The position numbers and the translations under genes were made by a program. A DNA stretch of 64,000 bases, from positions 1 to 64,000 of the forward strand of contig JUEP01000006.1 in assembly GCA_000817105.1 (NCBI GenBank), written 5' to 3'. The stretch comes from a marine actinobacterium MedAcidi-G3 (lineage in GTDB: Bacteria > Actinomycetota > Acidimicrobiia > Acidimicrobiales > Poriferisodalaceae). The notes under the pieces are model-generated. The model searched no databases. It worked only from the letters and a program-made list of their open reading frames with translations, and was not told the origin of the DNA. This document shows, in pieces, positions 63,605 through 64,000 of the stretch. Each line of letters begins with the position of its first letter. Within the stretch, counting starts at the first letter, position 1.

Positions 63605-64000
63605 TTCTCAATATCTCCAGATGCATCCCCGCCCTCATCAGGCGGTGTGTCTATGTCCCATTCAGGCACATTCGGTTTTGTGAAGTTAGTTGCTATTCGC
63701 GACCGAAACTTTCGTCTCACAATCAGTAAGACACCAGCTCGAATGGGAGGAACCAACAACAACAGTCCTATGAAGTCGGTAAGAAAGCCCGGTGTGAGCA
63801 TCAACGCGCCAGCGAAAAGAACCGCTACTCCAGAAAAAATTTCATCGCTTGGCACCTCTCCATTTCTTAAGCGCTCTTGAGACTTTTTGAGTAAACCGAT
63901 CCCCTGACGTTTAACGAGCCAAGCTCCCACCAAGCTGTCAACCACCAGCAGAATCACCGTATTCCAGGCGCCAACCGATTGGCCTACCTGGATTATCACC
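63601..64000 (-). CDS. FxsA family membrane protein (N-terminus outside the window)
   Basis: 133 visible residues, open to the window end. The visible start VIIQVGQSVGAWNTVILLVV is already inside the first membrane segment of FxsA proteins, so the apparent GTG near 63999 is not the true start. LVGAWLVKRQG and ALMLTPGFLTDFIGLLLLVPPIR are the family hallmarks. FxsA was named for suppressing phage exclusion in E. coli; its normal function is unknown. The C-terminal tail is acidic. Confidence 0.88.
   Translation of the reverse strand, partial: VIIQVGQSVGAWNTVILLVVDSLVGAWLVKRQGIGLLKKSQERLRNGEVPSDEIFSGVAVLFAGALMLTPGFLTDFIGLLLLVPPIRAGVLLIVRRKFRSRIATNFTKPNVPEWDIDTPPDEGGDASGDIEN

Overview
The window looks like chromosome from a free-living actinobacterium, most likely a marine-type Acidimicrobiia (inference, roughly 50% GC). 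Support comes from two WhiB regulators, GlnR beside glutamine synthetase genes, a SenX3/RegX3-PhoU-Pst block, F420-type luciferase-like oxidoreductases, UPF0182 and YlbL-type proteins, DtxR/IdeR control of an iron transporter and an actinobacterial Mrp without CxxC. No phage, insertion sequence or CRISPR array was seen. Genes are dense, with many 1-4 nt stop/start overlaps.

The most important observation is a selenocysteine system. The minus-strand stretch 22153-23445 reads as one 430-residue GrdB/PrdB-family protein if the in-frame TGA at 22975-22977 is read as Sec. A hairpin with a GGUC loop lies at the bacterial SECIS distance. The same window carries a tRNA with anticodon UCA and a long variable arm at 49533-49628 (selC). 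A standard gene caller would split the selenoprotein into two fragments.

Layout. 1-15892: catabolic and accessory metabolism. It holds epoxide hydrolase-like, haloalkane dehalogenase and other alpha/beta hydrolases, a thiolase-like/DUF35/flavin reductase operon, a tandem CoA-transferase with an LLM oxidoreductase, two MFS transporters, carbonic anhydrase and a ClC channel. 16025-20567: DtxR regulator plus ferric-iron ABC transporter, with an iron-box-like site before the binding protein. 20660-25150: Baeyer-Villiger-type monooxygenase, the selenoprotein, a DUF1326/DUF2182 pair and initiator tRNA. 25235-32975: MFS transporter, then the PIG-L/UPF0182/DivIVA-like/YlbL block. 33311-41256: orphan binding protein, MreB, MoaE, HtrA protease, epimerase, DUF2342-like protein and MFS transporter.

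41306-47930: a complete phosphate block, pstS-pstC-pstA-pstB-phoU-kinase-regulator, all on the minus strand and preceded by three 11-nt PHO-box-like repeats. 48012-50746: WhiB, TatA, WhiB, tRNA-Sec, a 24-residue peptide and a primary-type sigma factor. 50921-54251: monooxygenase-fold protein, GDP-mannose 3,5-epimerase-like protein and a tightly coupled three-gene cassette of ferritin-like and unknown proteins. 54351-59406: NAD synthetase, GSII facing GSI across a palindrome, and GlnR. 59434-64000: a small membrane protein, RidA, a Tat lipoprotein with thioredoxin-like features, ErpA, Mrp, a NUDIX protein and a partial FxsA. Genes at both window edges are truncated.
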